From assembly GCA_020832415.1 (NCBI GenBank), contig JAFIES010000076.1:54468-118467 (forward strand): DNA of 64,000 nucleotides. Direction: 5' to 3'. Source of the DNA: Balneolaceae bacterium. Its GTDB lineage: Bacteria > Bacteroidota > Rhodothermia > Balneolales > Balneolaceae. The translations under genes and the position numbers were made by a program. This document shows positions 45,496 through 54,851 of this stretch, in pieces. Positions within the stretch are counted from its first letter, which is position 1. Every line of letters starts with the position of its first letter. The notes beneath the pieces were generated by a model. The model ran no database searches and was not told where the DNA came from. It saw nothing but the letters and a program-made list of their open reading frames with translations.

Positions 45496-47222
45496 GATTC
45501 TGGTACTGATTCAGGATCTTCTCCAAAGTATTTCAGGATTCCGTAAAGGATAATCAACCCTGCTATTAAGCCCCAGATTGGGTGTATCCAGTCAAAAGCG
45601 GCGGGCAGTTCACCTACAATTAACGCTACTACTGCAATTACCAGTGCGTAAGGAAGCTGCGTTCGAACGTGATCTATCAGATCACAGGCAGATGACATAG
45701 AGCTGAGAACTGTTGTATCGGAAATGGGTGAACAGTGATCGCCAAATACGGCACCGGCCATTACAGAGCTCACTGAACCTAACAGGATTCCATAATGCTC
45801 GCCACCGGCAAAACCTACTCCGGCCCCCATGGCAACTGCAAGCGGAACCACTACCGGGAAAAGAATTGCCATCGTTCCCCATGATGTTCCCGTTGAGAAA
45901 GCCGTTACTGCCGCGATGAAGAATACAAGTCCCGGCAGAAGTGCAAGTGGCAGGGAATCTTCAAGAAGCGAAGCGAGGTAAGCACCCGTACCGATCTCTC
46001 CTGTAATACCGCCAAGCCCCCATGCAAGTATCAGGATGATTACAGCCATCAGCATCGATTGCATGCCGCCCACCCACGATTCGAGTGCCTGATTCATGGT
46101 CAAAATTCGCTGGAAAACAGCCAGTGCAATGGCAACAGCGCATCCTGTAAATGATGCCCAAAGCAGTGCAGCGAATGGATCTGCATTTCCAATTATACTT
46201 GTGATTCCACTCTCACCGGGTTCTAGTGCTGAGGCACCGGTGGAGTACAAGCTATACATTGCTACTACAATTACTGAGAGAACCGGCAGTGCAGCGTTGT
46301 ACCACAGTTTGGGTTTATCTTTAATTGGCTGAAGCTGTTCCAGACTTGTATCAGCGGCCGGCATGGAGCCCGGCCTGATTACTCCGCCTCCGCTATATGC
46401 ACGCCGCTCAGCTGTGAGCATAGGCCCAAACTCTTTTCGCATGATGATCGTCATCAAAACAAATGCGAGGGCAAGAATTGGGTAGAAGAGATAGGGTATG
46501 GAGTGAAGAAAAATGATAAATGCATTATCCGCACCAGCCTGTAATTGTGTTGCCAATGCTGCATCGGTGGTGGTCTCTGCGAGGTTTGCAAGTGAGTTTT
46601 GGATTTGAGTTATCTCAAAACCAATCCATGTTGTTATGACAGCACTAACGGCAAGCGGAGCGGCGGTAGAATCGACAATGTAAGCCAGTTTTTCTCGGGA
46701 GATGTTGAGGCGGTCGGTCATCGGACGCAGCGCATTTCCGCGTATCAATGTGTTGGCATAATCATCAAAAAAGATGAAAAACGCAGAGAACCAGGAAAAG
46801 AGCTGACCGCGTTTTCTGGTTGTTGCAAATTTTTCAAGCACATCCACAATGCCCTGGGTTCCTCCGCTGCGCGACATTACCCCAACCATGCCACCCAGCA
46901 GTAAACTGAATACAATAATCGCAATATGATCGGCATCTACAAGGGCATCAATCATTACATCAAGAGACTGAGTTGTACCTGCAATAGGATTAAAGCCAAC
47001 GAGAAAGAGTGCACCAACCCAAATACCGGCAAAAAGTGAAAGAATAACTTCACGGGTGATGAGTGCCAGGCCAATTGCCACCAGTGGCGGAATCAAACTG
47101 ATCCATGTTCCATACGCACCGGTTGAATCTGGTGATGCGTCTGCGAAAGCAAACAGATCAAACCAACCGGCAACCAAAAAAAGAAGTGTGGTGATCAGCG
47201 CAGTATAGAGGTACTTCTTCAT
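45492..47222 (-). CDS. NhaC-family Na+/H+ antiporter
   Basis: The ATG at 47222 is preferred (576 residues, MKKYLYTALITTLLF); the open frame extends 45 bases further. It has about twelve to fourteen helices and the NhaC-type segments FIFFDDYANTLIRGNALRPMTD, TAFSTGTSWGTMAILFPV and VFGDHCSPISDTTVLSSM. These conserved aspartates and serines belong to the ion path. It would export sodium, or exchange another cation or organic ion, for protons, which suits a saline habitat. It is the first gene of a unit with the WbqC-like gene. Confidence 0.92.
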   Translation of the reverse strand: MKKYLYTALITTLLFLVAGWFDLFAFADASPDSTGAYGTWISLIPPLVAIGLALITREVILSLFAGIWVGALFLVGFNPIAGTTQSLDVMIDALVDADHIAIIVFSLLLGGMVGVMSRSGGTQGIVDVLEKFATTRKRGQLFSWFSAFFIFFDDYANTLIRGNALRPMTDRLNISREKLAYIVDSTAAPLAVSAVITTWIGFEITQIQNSLANLAETTTDAALATQLQAGADNAFIIFLHSIPYLFYPILALAFVLMTIIMRKEFGPMLTAERRAYSGGGVIRPGSMPAADTSLEQLQPIKDKPKLWYNAALPVLSVIVVAMYSLYSTGASALEPGESGITSIIGNADPFAALLWASFTGCAVAIALAVFQRILTMNQALESWVGGMQSMLMAVIILILAWGLGGITGEIGTGAYLASLLEDSLPLALLPGLVFFIAAVTAFSTGTSWGTMAILFPVVVPLAVAMGAGVGFAGGEHYGILLGSVSSVMAGAVFGDHCSPISDTTVLSSMSSACDLIDHVRTQLPYALVIAVVALIVGELPAAFDWIHPIWGLIAGLIILYGILKYFGEDPESVPES

Positions 47223-47355
47223 AAATGTATTTCGTTGAATTGTGAAAACAATCACCTGAAAATACAAGCATTGTAATTAAATACAATCCTAAAATTCAGG
47301 CAGATTAAGGTATCCTGGGTTTTCGCATTCGTATCAAAGTTTGGAATGAGTTATT

Positions 47356-48051
47356 TTGTTGAAACTGAACTGCCAATCAACCCATATAGAATTGACAAAG
47401 GGAAACCGATCACATCGAAAACATGCACGCGTGAGAAATCGGCTGGCTGAAACCATTGCCGAAAAAGGGATTCATGATGAAGCTGTTTTGATGGCAGTAC
47501 GATCAATTCCACGCCATATTTTTGTTGATACAGCTCTTGAAAATAGGGCTTATGATGATCGTGCTCTGCCAATCGGTTGCGGACAAACCATCTCTCAACC
47601 CTATACGGTTGCTGCACAAACGCAATTGTTGGAAATCAAAAAGGGTGATAAGGTTCTGGAGATTGGCACTGGGTCAGGGTATCAGGCGTCGATTTTATGC
47701 CATATGGGTGCCGATGTTTACAGTGTTGAGCGCCATGAAGAGCTCTATCATAAAGCGAGGGAAATCCTTCAGGAACTGGGATACAGGCCTACGCTGAAGC
47801 TTGGCGACGGAACCAAGGGCTGGAGCGCATACGCGCCGTATGATGGAATTGTAGTAACAGCAGGAGCTCCCGTAGTGCCGGATGATCTGATAAAACAATT
47901 AAATATTGGCGGCAGACTCGTAGTACCCGTTGGGAGCAAAGAGAGCCAAATGATGGTTAGAATTACCCGGGTTTCAGAAGACAGCTATGAAGAAGAACAG
48001 TTACAGCAGTTCAAATTTGTGCCTCTGATTGGGGAGAAAGGGTGGGACTGA
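47356..48051 (+). CDS. pcm: Protein-L-isoaspartate O-methyltransferase
   Basis: A 231-residue repair enzyme that methylates isoaspartate in damaged proteins with SAM. Signatures are VRSIPRHIFVDTALENRAYDD, IGCGQTISQPYTVA, VLEIGTGSGYQASILCHMG (SAM site) and IVVTAGAPVVPDDLIKQL. The start is a TTG at 47356, preceded by GGAATGAG; a GTG at 47431 is an alternative that would still keep the catalytic domain. It is divergent from the NhaC operon, 130 bases away. Confidence 0.94.
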   Translation: MLKLNCQSTHIELTKGNRSHRKHARVRNRLAETIAEKGIHDEAVLMAVRSIPRHIFVDTALENRAYDDRALPIGCGQTISQPYTVAAQTQLLEIKKGDKVLEIGTGSGYQASILCHMGADVYSVERHEELYHKAREILQELGYRPTLKLGDGTKGWSAYAPYDGIVVTAGAPVVPDDLIKQLNIGGRLVVPVGSKESQMMVRITRVSEDSYEEEQLQQFKFVPLIGEKGWD

Positions 48052-48146
48052 TCGGTAATTGATTCCGGCAGTTACATTTGTAGCAATCCAATCTCACAAA
48101 CATCTTGTTTATGAGATCAAATTTTATGCTGATTTGCCTCCTGCGA

Positions 48147-48527
48147 TTAATTAAGCACTATCACACGCTTTGCCCCGGTTTGTGTTGGGTAAGAGAGCAA
48201 ATGTACCCCGGTTGACCATACTTTTATGATTTGACCTGTTACAAGTGATTCTTCATCTATCGCTCGCAATGAAGTTCCTTCTGTAACTTTTAACAGCTCT
48301 GATTTTTCGGTGATTGCATACCAGGTCTTTTTACCACCCTCTTCCAGAGGTTCCCGAACATCCGTGTTCTCTTCAACAAGTATCCGGATGCCAAACTCAT
48401 TGCTTTCAATCTTGGTAATTTCACCCGTCATGGAGTCTGTATCTGGTGTTGAATCCAGAATTTCAGCACAACCGTTTATGATGAAGCAGATACCGAAGAG
48501 TATTGGAATAAGAGAGTGTTTACGCAT
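48147..48527 (-). CDS. Small lipoprotein, DUF3221-like
   Basis: The start is probably the ATG of MRKHSLIPI (48527; 126 residues), with a lipoprotein signal and lipobox IING-C. The mature part is mostly beta: MTGEITKIESNEFGIRILVEE, TWYAITEKSELLKV, LVTGQIIKVWSTGVHLLSYPTQTGAKRVIVL. This order (short OB-like barrel with G-x-I-x-x-I opening and a final QTGA-RV) resembles the DUF3221/YobA group. Function is unknown. It follows the 343-residue gene by a few bases and may belong to the FecI/FecR operon. Confidence 0.65.
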   Translation of the reverse strand: MRKHSLIPILFGICFIINGCAEILDSTPDTDSMTGEITKIESNEFGIRILVEENTDVREPLEEGGKKTWYAITEKSELLKVTEGTSLRAIDEESLVTGQIIKVWSTGVHLLSYPTQTGAKRVIVLN

Positions 48528-48543
48528 ACAATCAGTCATAAGC

Positions 48544-49575
48544 TTAAAAATTTACGGAATAAGAAAGTGCAGGAACTACACTTCCCGGATCGAAGGGAAC
48601 TGTTTGCACTTGTGTAACTCCTAACCCTGAGGGTGTATGATCCTCACCTGTGTTATTAATAAGGTGGTATCCGGCCCTTACAATACTAAACATACCCACC
48701 CCGATATTTGCAGCCGAAACGGTGGTTCGTGCATGATTTGTAGTGGTAACTTCTCTTAATGAGCAGCCGTTAAAACAGATCGATACGTCCGGTTGGAGAG
48801 GCTCAACAAAAGAATTACTGTTGTTAAGATTAAATACCCCGAGCAGAACAGATCCGGTTCCGGCTGCAAGGCCATACCAGTGGCTTGAGGCTGGGCTGTC
48901 AAACAACCAGGGTTCGGATGCATTATTGGTCAGATATAAAATATTGGCACCGGCTGCAAGTGACGATCCCAGGCCGTAGGAGAGTGAAATATTGTTTTTG
49001 TTAACTTTTGTTTCCTCAATAATTCTTGGGCCATACATTGGCTGGATCATGGCCAGTTCTTCAAGCGTAAAACCTGAATCTTTAACCCATTTGTTAAAAA
49101 CAGGGTGGTCAATTTCCTGAATGAATGAGTATTTAAAGGATTCATTTACTTTCTCGGCAATATCGCGCCCCAGACTTTTCTCAACAAGGTAGCCAACGGC
49201 ACAAATATTGCCGTCATCACTAATAAATGTTGGCCGGCGATCGTCAGGGTGGCCGTCGTTGTGTGGAAAATCCCCGGCTGCGGTATAATCGGCCAGCAAA
49301 TCAAGATATCGCGTCCGGTTCTTTTTTTGCCGTTGAGTAAGATGATCAACCGGCCGGTTTCTCAGAACTGAATCCACGTAATCAAGATGAACATTTATGC
49401 GTTTGCGATCCGGTACATCGTTCGCGGGAGTGTCTCCAAACACATGAAGATAACTTTCATCACCAATCACTGCGTTGACAGAACTGTCCGCCTGATCCCG
49501 ATCATTCATGAGATATAAAACTGAGATGGTAAGAAGCAGAGGGAAAATCAGCAAAAATGAGTATTGACGATACAT
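48544..49575 (-). CDS. Uncharacterised secreted protein with CAVG motif
   Basis: The 343-residue protein has an N-terminal signal or anchor (FLLIFPLLLTISVLYLM). Residues 85-185 contain a distinctive block: GDFPHNDGHPDDRRPTFISD, then ICAVGYLVEKSLGRDIAEKV, and GFTLEELAMIQPMYGP. I recall this combination (DRRPxFID, CAVGxLxE, LxxxEAAxIQPxY) from unannotated proteins in several phyla but know no function. The C-terminal half has alternating hydrophobic strands and ends in ALSYSVNF, which could be a small outer-membrane barrel. It sits 68 bases after the TonB-receptor gene on the same strand. Confidence 0.6.
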   Translation of the reverse strand: MYRQYSFLLIFPLLLTISVLYLMNDRDQADSSVNAVIGDESYLHVFGDTPANDVPDRKRINVHLDYVDSVLRNRPVDHLTQRQKKNRTRYLDLLADYTAAGDFPHNDGHPDDRRPTFISDDGNICAVGYLVEKSLGRDIAEKVNESFKYSFIQEIDHPVFNKWVKDSGFTLEELAMIQPMYGPRIIEETKVNKNNISLSYGLGSSLAAGANILYLTNNASEPWLFDSPASSHWYGLAAGTGSVLLGVFNLNNSNSFVEPLQPDVSICFNGCSLREVTTTNHARTTVSAANIGVGMFSIVRAGYHLINNTGEDHTPSGLGVTQVQTVPFDPGSVVPALSYSVNF

Positions 49576-49643
49576 AACCAGTAATTTTATGGTGCGGGTT
49601 TACCTTATGTACACATGAAATGTGTGGTATACCTATTTGTAGA

Positions 49644-52424
49644 TCAAAATTTCACCATAATACTTGCAGTGGGATAAAAACCCGGCATCGTTCTGTTGTG
49701 TATCTCATATCGAATATTTTCTCCGGTATTTATGATCGGCAGGAGGCTTTTGTCAAGTATGTTGGTGTGATTGAACAGGTTGATCAGGTCGAGCCTAATT
49801 TCGAGATCGGCAGATCGGAGGCCGGATTGATAAATAAAGGAGAGATCAACCTGATGGAAGGCCGGCAGCGTATCATTTTCGGGCGAGTTGTGAGAAAATG
49901 GGAACTCTGTCTGCGAATCACGGAAGGGCAAAAAGTTGTAATATACCTGTCTGTACGCCCAGGTTCGCCCCCAGATTCCCTGCCACTTTGAAACAACTGA
50001 AAATCCCGGAAATGCTCTCCAGATCGCCCGAAATTGGGTTCGGTGCGGCTCATTCCACGGAGCGGGCAGAGTGCGGCCAAACTGAGTGGAGTAATCAACC
50101 CGTGTGTAGCTGTAATCGTATCCGGCAAGCAGGTTCAGTCTTGAATTTGCAAATGAACGGTTTAGCCGTACGCCACCACCCAGTGCTGTTATTTCTGTTG
50201 ATTCGCCAAAAAGATTAAATCGGTCGCCGGGTGGTTCTGCTGAGGAGACCGGATCTTCATCCCGGCCAAGATTAACATACGATGTGATGTTGGCAACCGG
50301 CTGCCATTTGTAGAACCCCTCAAATTTAATTGCGGTTTGTTCATCCGGCTCAATCAAAATTGAACCTGAAACATGCCACGCTTTTGGAATTTCAGAGCCA
50401 TCGGCATGAGACCAAAGCGAAATTGCGGGTACTATGGATGTGGGCCCCGAGTTTGTTATCTGATATTCATTGATAAACTGCCGGTATAGCCCACCGGCAA
50501 GCCTGGCACTCCAGTAGCCTATTTTTGAATCTGTATTGTCGAACTGAATGGAAGCGCGTGGTTCAATAAAAGCATTTCGCGCAAAAGAGGAGTAGGTTAG
50601 CCTGGTGCCGAGGTTAAGGTTCCAGAAATTCCCAAATCGATGGCTGCTGTTAAGGTACCCGCCTACGAGTGATGATGTTTGAGAAGCTTCTGATTGCTGG
50701 TAGATATACTCGGAGATGTCTACGCCCGAAGAGACCCGGTCAAACTGAAGCCCGCCTTCAAGCTGCCAACGCGGAGTAAAACTGTATGAACCGTCGCCCC
50801 GGAAGATAAAATGGCGGATATGATTTCCTTCAAATTGTGTGGGGAGGTTGATTTGTGAACGATCAAAGGAACTGGCAGTGAGTACAGCAAAATTGTTTAC
50901 ACTTTCAAAGAACGTATCCGACATGGTTGTACCAACTTCGATTTGATGCTGAAAACGGTTGGCACTGTAACTTGTCTGCAGTGAGAGATCGAGACGAGGG
51001 GTAAGCATTCTGCTCCATTTAAGCTGCGCCATGGCATTGTTCCAGTCGTAATAATCGCCTGAATACAGAAAAGGATCATCATTTCCGGGTAGCTCACGCC
51101 GGTTTAACAACTGTGTTGAAACAGAATTTTCGGCTAGATATAACGAACCAAAAATCTTGTTGTATGGATTGAATTCGTATCCACCTGCAAAGTGATAATC
51201 AAAAAACGTTAGATCTGAATTGTGGTAATACGGTGTATACAATGATGCATTATGATCAAGTTCGGAGATGATGTTTGTGATTGTGGGGTCGAGAATATTC
51301 CAGTTTTCCAATGTTTGATCAAGATTGGGATCCTTGTAGATATCCCAAAAATTAGTACGCAAGGCCATCATCATGTAGAGAGACGACTCTTCGGATGTTT
51401 CAAATGCCAGGTCACCACGAATGTTTACACTTAAAGGATCCGCTTGGAAGGACAGCCCTTTACTTCCCCTCTGAGGTATTTGATGCGATAGCCCAATCAA
51501 GCCGGCAATTTGACTGCCATGTTCTGCGCCATAACCGGCTTTTTGAAGATCGATAGTGCCAATGGCGTATGGGCTGAAAGAGCTGAAAAGTTGCCCGAAA
51601 CTGTAGGGATTATAGATCGGGACACCATCTAATAACATCCGGTGCTCACCATGCTGTCCACCCTGCAGAGATAAGTCGGTCATGGGCAAACCATGCTGCA
51701 CACCATGAGCAAGGTTCAGGCTCTGTAGGGCACTTGTCATAACACCGGCAGGCTGCCATTCCGGGTTGTTGGGGATAGATGGGCCTGTTCGGAATGGCAG
51801 CATCTGACGGTGCGATTCAACGACAATGGGTGTTACATCAATCGGTTTCGATTGCAGTGAAATTTGTTCTCGAACTTCTTCGTTTGCGCCAATATGGAAA
51901 GTTTTGATAACCGGCTCATAGCCAACGTAGCTGAAGATGATGGTGTGGGTACCCGTGAGTAAGCGGTTAAGAGAAAAGTTTCCGGTACGGTTTGTGTGTG
52001 TTCCGCCGGAGGCATCTGCTAAAAGTACGGTTGCACCCGGAAGAGGAGTACCGGTTTTGCTGTCAACGATTATTCCGGATAATGTACCAAAATAGGGGCC
52101 CTCTTCCACCGATCGGATAATTACAATTGTTCCCGATGAGAGGGTAAGGTAATCGAGACGGAAGTCTGAAAGCAGGTCTTCTAATATCTGATGAACCGGC
52201 TGATTATTCACTCTCTTATATACATAATGGCCACTCACAATGATGGGATCGTACACAAGATCAATTCCGGAACTTCGGGCTACCTGATCCAATACTTCGC
52301 TGAGAGCCTCACCACGAAATTCAAACGAGTAGGTTTGTCCCGGTCGTTCCTGGGCGAAAATTTCACCTACCGAAAAAATAAATACCGGAATGCAGAGCCA
52401 TATAATTTTGCGAAAACCTGCCAT
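49644..52424 (-). CDS. TonB-dependent receptor with STN and CarboxypepD_reg domains
   Basis: A 926-residue outer-membrane receptor. After a signal peptide (ends near GEIFAQ) comes an STN domain (about 28-105, GEALSEVLDQVARSSGIDLVY), the hallmark of receptors that signal to a FecR/ECF pair. A carboxypeptidase-regulatory-like domain (LSGIIVDSKTGTPLPGATV) follows at about 113-195, then a plug (QSLNLAHGVQHGLPMTDLSL, GEHRMLLDGVPIYNPYSFG) and a barrel. It lies 5 bases downstream of fecR. The cargo (iron chelate, vitamin or glycan) cannot be told from sequence. Confidence 0.94.
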   Translation of the reverse strand: MAGFRKIIWLCIPVFIFSVGEIFAQERPGQTYSFEFRGEALSEVLDQVARSSGIDLVYDPIIVSGHYVYKRVNNQPVHQILEDLLSDFRLDYLTLSSGTIVIIRSVEEGPYFGTLSGIIVDSKTGTPLPGATVLLADASGGTHTNRTGNFSLNRLLTGTHTIIFSYVGYEPVIKTFHIGANEEVREQISLQSKPIDVTPIVVESHRQMLPFRTGPSIPNNPEWQPAGVMTSALQSLNLAHGVQHGLPMTDLSLQGGQHGEHRMLLDGVPIYNPYSFGQLFSSFSPYAIGTIDLQKAGYGAEHGSQIAGLIGLSHQIPQRGSKGLSFQADPLSVNIRGDLAFETSEESSLYMMMALRTNFWDIYKDPNLDQTLENWNILDPTITNIISELDHNASLYTPYYHNSDLTFFDYHFAGGYEFNPYNKIFGSLYLAENSVSTQLLNRRELPGNDDPFLYSGDYYDWNNAMAQLKWSRMLTPRLDLSLQTSYSANRFQHQIEVGTTMSDTFFESVNNFAVLTASSFDRSQINLPTQFEGNHIRHFIFRGDGSYSFTPRWQLEGGLQFDRVSSGVDISEYIYQQSEASQTSSLVGGYLNSSHRFGNFWNLNLGTRLTYSSFARNAFIEPRASIQFDNTDSKIGYWSARLAGGLYRQFINEYQITNSGPTSIVPAISLWSHADGSEIPKAWHVSGSILIEPDEQTAIKFEGFYKWQPVANITSYVNLGRDEDPVSSAEPPGDRFNLFGESTEITALGGGVRLNRSFANSRLNLLAGYDYSYTRVDYSTQFGRTLPAPWNEPHRTQFRAIWRAFPGFSVVSKWQGIWGRTWAYRQVYYNFLPFRDSQTEFPFSHNSPENDTLPAFHQVDLSFIYQSGLRSADLEIRLDLINLFNHTNILDKSLLPIINTGENIRYEIHNRTMPGFYPTASIMVKF

Positions 52425-52429
52425 GGTAT

Positions 52430-53392
52430 TTAGTTGAAAATTCTAAAGCCGGTTGTGGTTTGTGTGTATCGCAAGCCTTTCACGGTGCAGATGTCATCAA
52501 GAATTGATTCTATCGAAGCCGGCTGTGAATAGTAAGCAGTAAGTGTGCTCTGTTTCGCCTCAGGCACATCCAATTCGATGGTTGTGTTATAACGCCGTTC
52601 CAGTTCCTGTACAATGGAAATCAACGGCAGTTCACGAAAAACAAACCTCATTTCGCGCCAGGCAAGTACATCTTCAGTAGCAACAGGTTCGGGTTGAGTG
52701 GGTTTACTTAATTGCGGATTCCATCGGCTTTCATACCCTGCGGTGATAGAAACCGGCACTACATTTGGCTGATGTGGCAAAAATTGCACTTCTCCCTGCG
52801 TAACAGTCACGGAGATCCGGCCATTTGGTTCATCTCGCCAGGAGCGAATGTTAAACTCTGTACCCGTTACTTCAACAGAAGCTCCGTTTGTACGAACAAT
52901 AAACGGGTTTCTGTGCGATTGCACGCTGAAAAAAGCTTCTCCGTTTAACTCAATATCGCGGTTCAAAAATGGATATAATCGGCTATAGCGGATGGTAGTA
53001 CCGCTGTTTGCCTCAATGGTTGAGCCATCGCGGAGTTCTAACATTACCAATTCTCCATAAGGAACGGTTGCCGTTTTCGGAACCAGTAAAAACAGTGAAA
53101 CTGCAATAATCACGGCTGCTGCAGCTACTGCAATGTGCGAATATCTGATAATCCACCCTGCAATTTTGTTGTTGCTGCCTGTTTTGTGAGATTCCGCCTC
53201 ATCGATTTCGTCATTCACACGCTTTAGTCCGTCTTCAATCTCATCTTCTGATAGAATATCGGAGTAGTTTTGGGCCAAGCCCGATTTTTCCCAGACTATG
53301 TTTATTTCCGGACGCAGATTTTCATCAAACTTATCTCTAATCTGATCCGGCAATGGTGCGTCACTTTTTTTCTTCATTTTGGTGCGTTTCAT
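52430..53392 (-). CDS. FecR-family anti-sigma factor
   Basis: A 320-residue single-pass protein. The cytosolic N-terminus (about 85 residues) would bind the ECF sigma factor, followed by a helix (HIAVAAAAVIIAVSLFLLV). The periplasmic FecR domain contains LELRDGSTIEANSGTTIRYS and NRDIELNGEAFFSVQSH. A C-terminal DUF4974-like segment (FRELPLISIVQELERRYNTTI) completes the Bacteroidota form. The gene overlaps the sigma-factor gene end by 32 bases if the first ATG is used, or 17 bases from the ATG at 53377. It probably gates the sigma factor in response to the TonB receptor. Confidence 0.94.
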   Translation of the reverse strand: MKRTKMKKKSDAPLPDQIRDKFDENLRPEINIVWEKSGLAQNYSDILSEDEIEDGLKRVNDEIDEAESHKTGSNNKIAGWIIRYSHIAVAAAAVIIAVSLFLLVPKTATVPYGELVMLELRDGSTIEANSGTTIRYSRLYPFLNRDIELNGEAFFSVQSHRNPFIVRTNGASVEVTGTEFNIRSWRDEPNGRISVTVTQGEVQFLPHQPNVVPVSITAGYESRWNPQLSKPTQPEPVATEDVLAWREMRFVFRELPLISIVQELERRYNTTIELDVPEAKQSTLTAYYSQPASIESILDDICTVKGLRYTQTTTGFRIFN

Positions 53393-53933
53393 AACAGTTG
53401 CGGAGGTACTGAAGCGCTGCTACTATATGATTGTTTACAGTTTTGGCCGATATGTTTAATACATCGGCTATTTCCCGGTGATCTAATCCTTCAAACCGGC
53501 TCAATTCAAAGGTCTCTTTTTGGCGCTCCGGTAATGTGTCTATCCAGGCCCGAAACTTTTTACCAAGCTCATTATCATCGGAGTGAGATTCAGAAAATTG
53601 TATCGGTTGAGTATATGTGAGCTCATTGTTCATTAAATCACTATTAACAATTAGCTTTTCATGATCGCGAATAAAATTGAGGCATCTGTTTTTAACCATG
53701 TGGTACAGAAAAGATTTTAAGGACTTTTTCAGGTCAATTTGTTTTCTCTGTTTCCACAACGTGATAAATGTTTCCTGTACAACGTCGCAAGCAAGCTGTT
53801 TATCTTTCAGATATCTCACAGCGTACCTCACAAGCCTTGGATACATCAAACGAAACAGCTGATCAAATGCATCGAGGTCTGAGTGCAGGATCTTCTTTGC
53901 CAATAAATTTATTGAGTCGCTTTCCTGATTCAT
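53361..53933 (-). CDS. ECF sigma factor, FecI-like
   Basis: A 190-residue sigma-70 family factor with region 2 (QLFRLMYPRLVRYAVRYLKD, DVVQETFITLWKQR) and region 4 (LPERQKETFELSRFEGLDHR, EIADVLNISAKTVNNHI). Its position directly upstream of fecR and an STN-containing receptor marks it as part of a cell-surface signalling operon. It would direct RNA polymerase to the promoter of the receptor and possibly the two secreted proteins after it. Confidence 0.95.
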   Translation of the reverse strand: MNQESDSINLLAKKILHSDLDAFDQLFRLMYPRLVRYAVRYLKDKQLACDVVQETFITLWKQRKQIDLKKSLKSFLYHMVKNRCLNFIRDHEKLIVNSDLMNNELTYTQPIQFSESHSDDNELGKKFRAWIDTLPERQKETFELSRFEGLDHREIADVLNISAKTVNNHIVAALQYLRNCYETHQNEEKK

Positions 53934-54244
53934 GAATCTCTTCTAATACACATCAAAATCGGGTGATACCTATTCTTTCTGAAATTCTTTTTGATAGAAT
54001 TGAGATATTATCGTCCGAAAAAAGATGGTGATTTGTAGCGTTTAATAAAATTTTACAATTGAACATCTGGTCGTTGTTCTTTTAATCTGTTCAGGTACAT
54101 TCAGTTAAAGGGTTGCTAATAGGTAGATGTGTATAGTAAATAAAAGGAACAGGATCTGATAACTCAATGTTAATCAACTGTTCATATCGAACAGAGGTTT
54201 GATAAAAATCGAATCCTTAACCCCAATTCAATCACTAAAAAACA
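53934..54244. promoter_or_regulatory. Divergent promoter region, sigma factor / fasciclin
   Basis: About 310 bases without a gene. It contains an inverted repeat CTGTTC-ATATC-GAACAG (54178-54194) about 50 bases before the fasciclin ATG, with further half-sites CTGTTC at 54087 and GAACAG at 54148. This looks like an operator for a dimeric regulator, identity unknown. Confidence 0.45.
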
Positions 54245-54781
54245 ATGAAAACAGTAAAAACTTTAGGGCTTTTCGCACTTGCACTTTTTGTGTTTGCGAT
54301 GGCACCTCTTAATGAAAAAACAGAGAAAGTTGAAAATAATGACCACCACCAAAACATTGTGGAGTTAGCTGCCGGAGCTGATTTTCTCACAACACTGGTA
54401 GCGGCCGTTGAGGCAGCAGGTCTTGTAGAGACACTCTCATCAGAAGGACCATTCACAGTATTTGCTCCAACCGATGAAGCCTTCGCTGCACTCCCTGATG
54501 GAACTCTTGAGTCACTACTTCTTGAAGAGAACAGAGATCAGCTTATCCAGATTCTCACCTACCATGTAGTACCGGGTAAAGTGATGTCAACCGATCTGAG
54601 TGATGGTATGACTGCCGAAACTGCAGAAGGAACAAGTGTTTCTATTGGTGTAAGCAGCTACAGTGGTGTAACAGTTGATGGTGCTTCTGTTGTACAGGCT
54701 GATATCGAAGCAAGCAATGGTGTAGTACACGTTATTGATTCAGTAATTATTCCACAGCCTGAATCTTCATCTTCTTACTAA
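54245..54781 (+). CDS. Secreted fasciclin (FAS1)-domain protein
   Basis: A 178-residue protein with a signal peptide (FALALFVFAMAPL) and one FAS1 domain. H1 and H2 motifs are seen in GPFTVFAPTDEAFAALPDGT and ASNGVVHVIDSVIIP, with LTYHVVPGKVMSTDL between. FAS1 proteins mediate adhesion or bind small ligands at the cell surface. A terminator follows 20 bases after the stop. It is divergent from the ECF sigma operon and may be stress regulated. Confidence 0.94.
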   Translation: MKTVKTLGLFALALFVFAMAPLNEKTEKVENNDHHQNIVELAAGADFLTTLVAAVEAAGLVETLSSEGPFTVFAPTDEAFAALPDGTLESLLLEENRDQLIQILTYHVVPGKVMSTDLSDGMTAETAEGTSVSIGVSSYSGVTVDGASVVQADIEASNGVVHVIDSVIIPQPESSSSY

Positions 54782-54800
54782 GATTTGATCTAATTTATAA

Positions 54801-54833
54801 AAAAAGCCATCTCTTGGGAGATGGCTTTTTTTT
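54801..54833 (+). terminator. Rho-independent terminator after the fasciclin gene
   Basis: Perfect 13-bp stem AAAAAGCCATCTC / GAGATGGCTTTTT with a TTGG loop, followed by Ts. It also lies just beyond the convergent metalloprotease gene end and could act for both. Confidence 0.95.
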
Positions 54834-54851
54834 GCTTTTCAAAACTGATAT

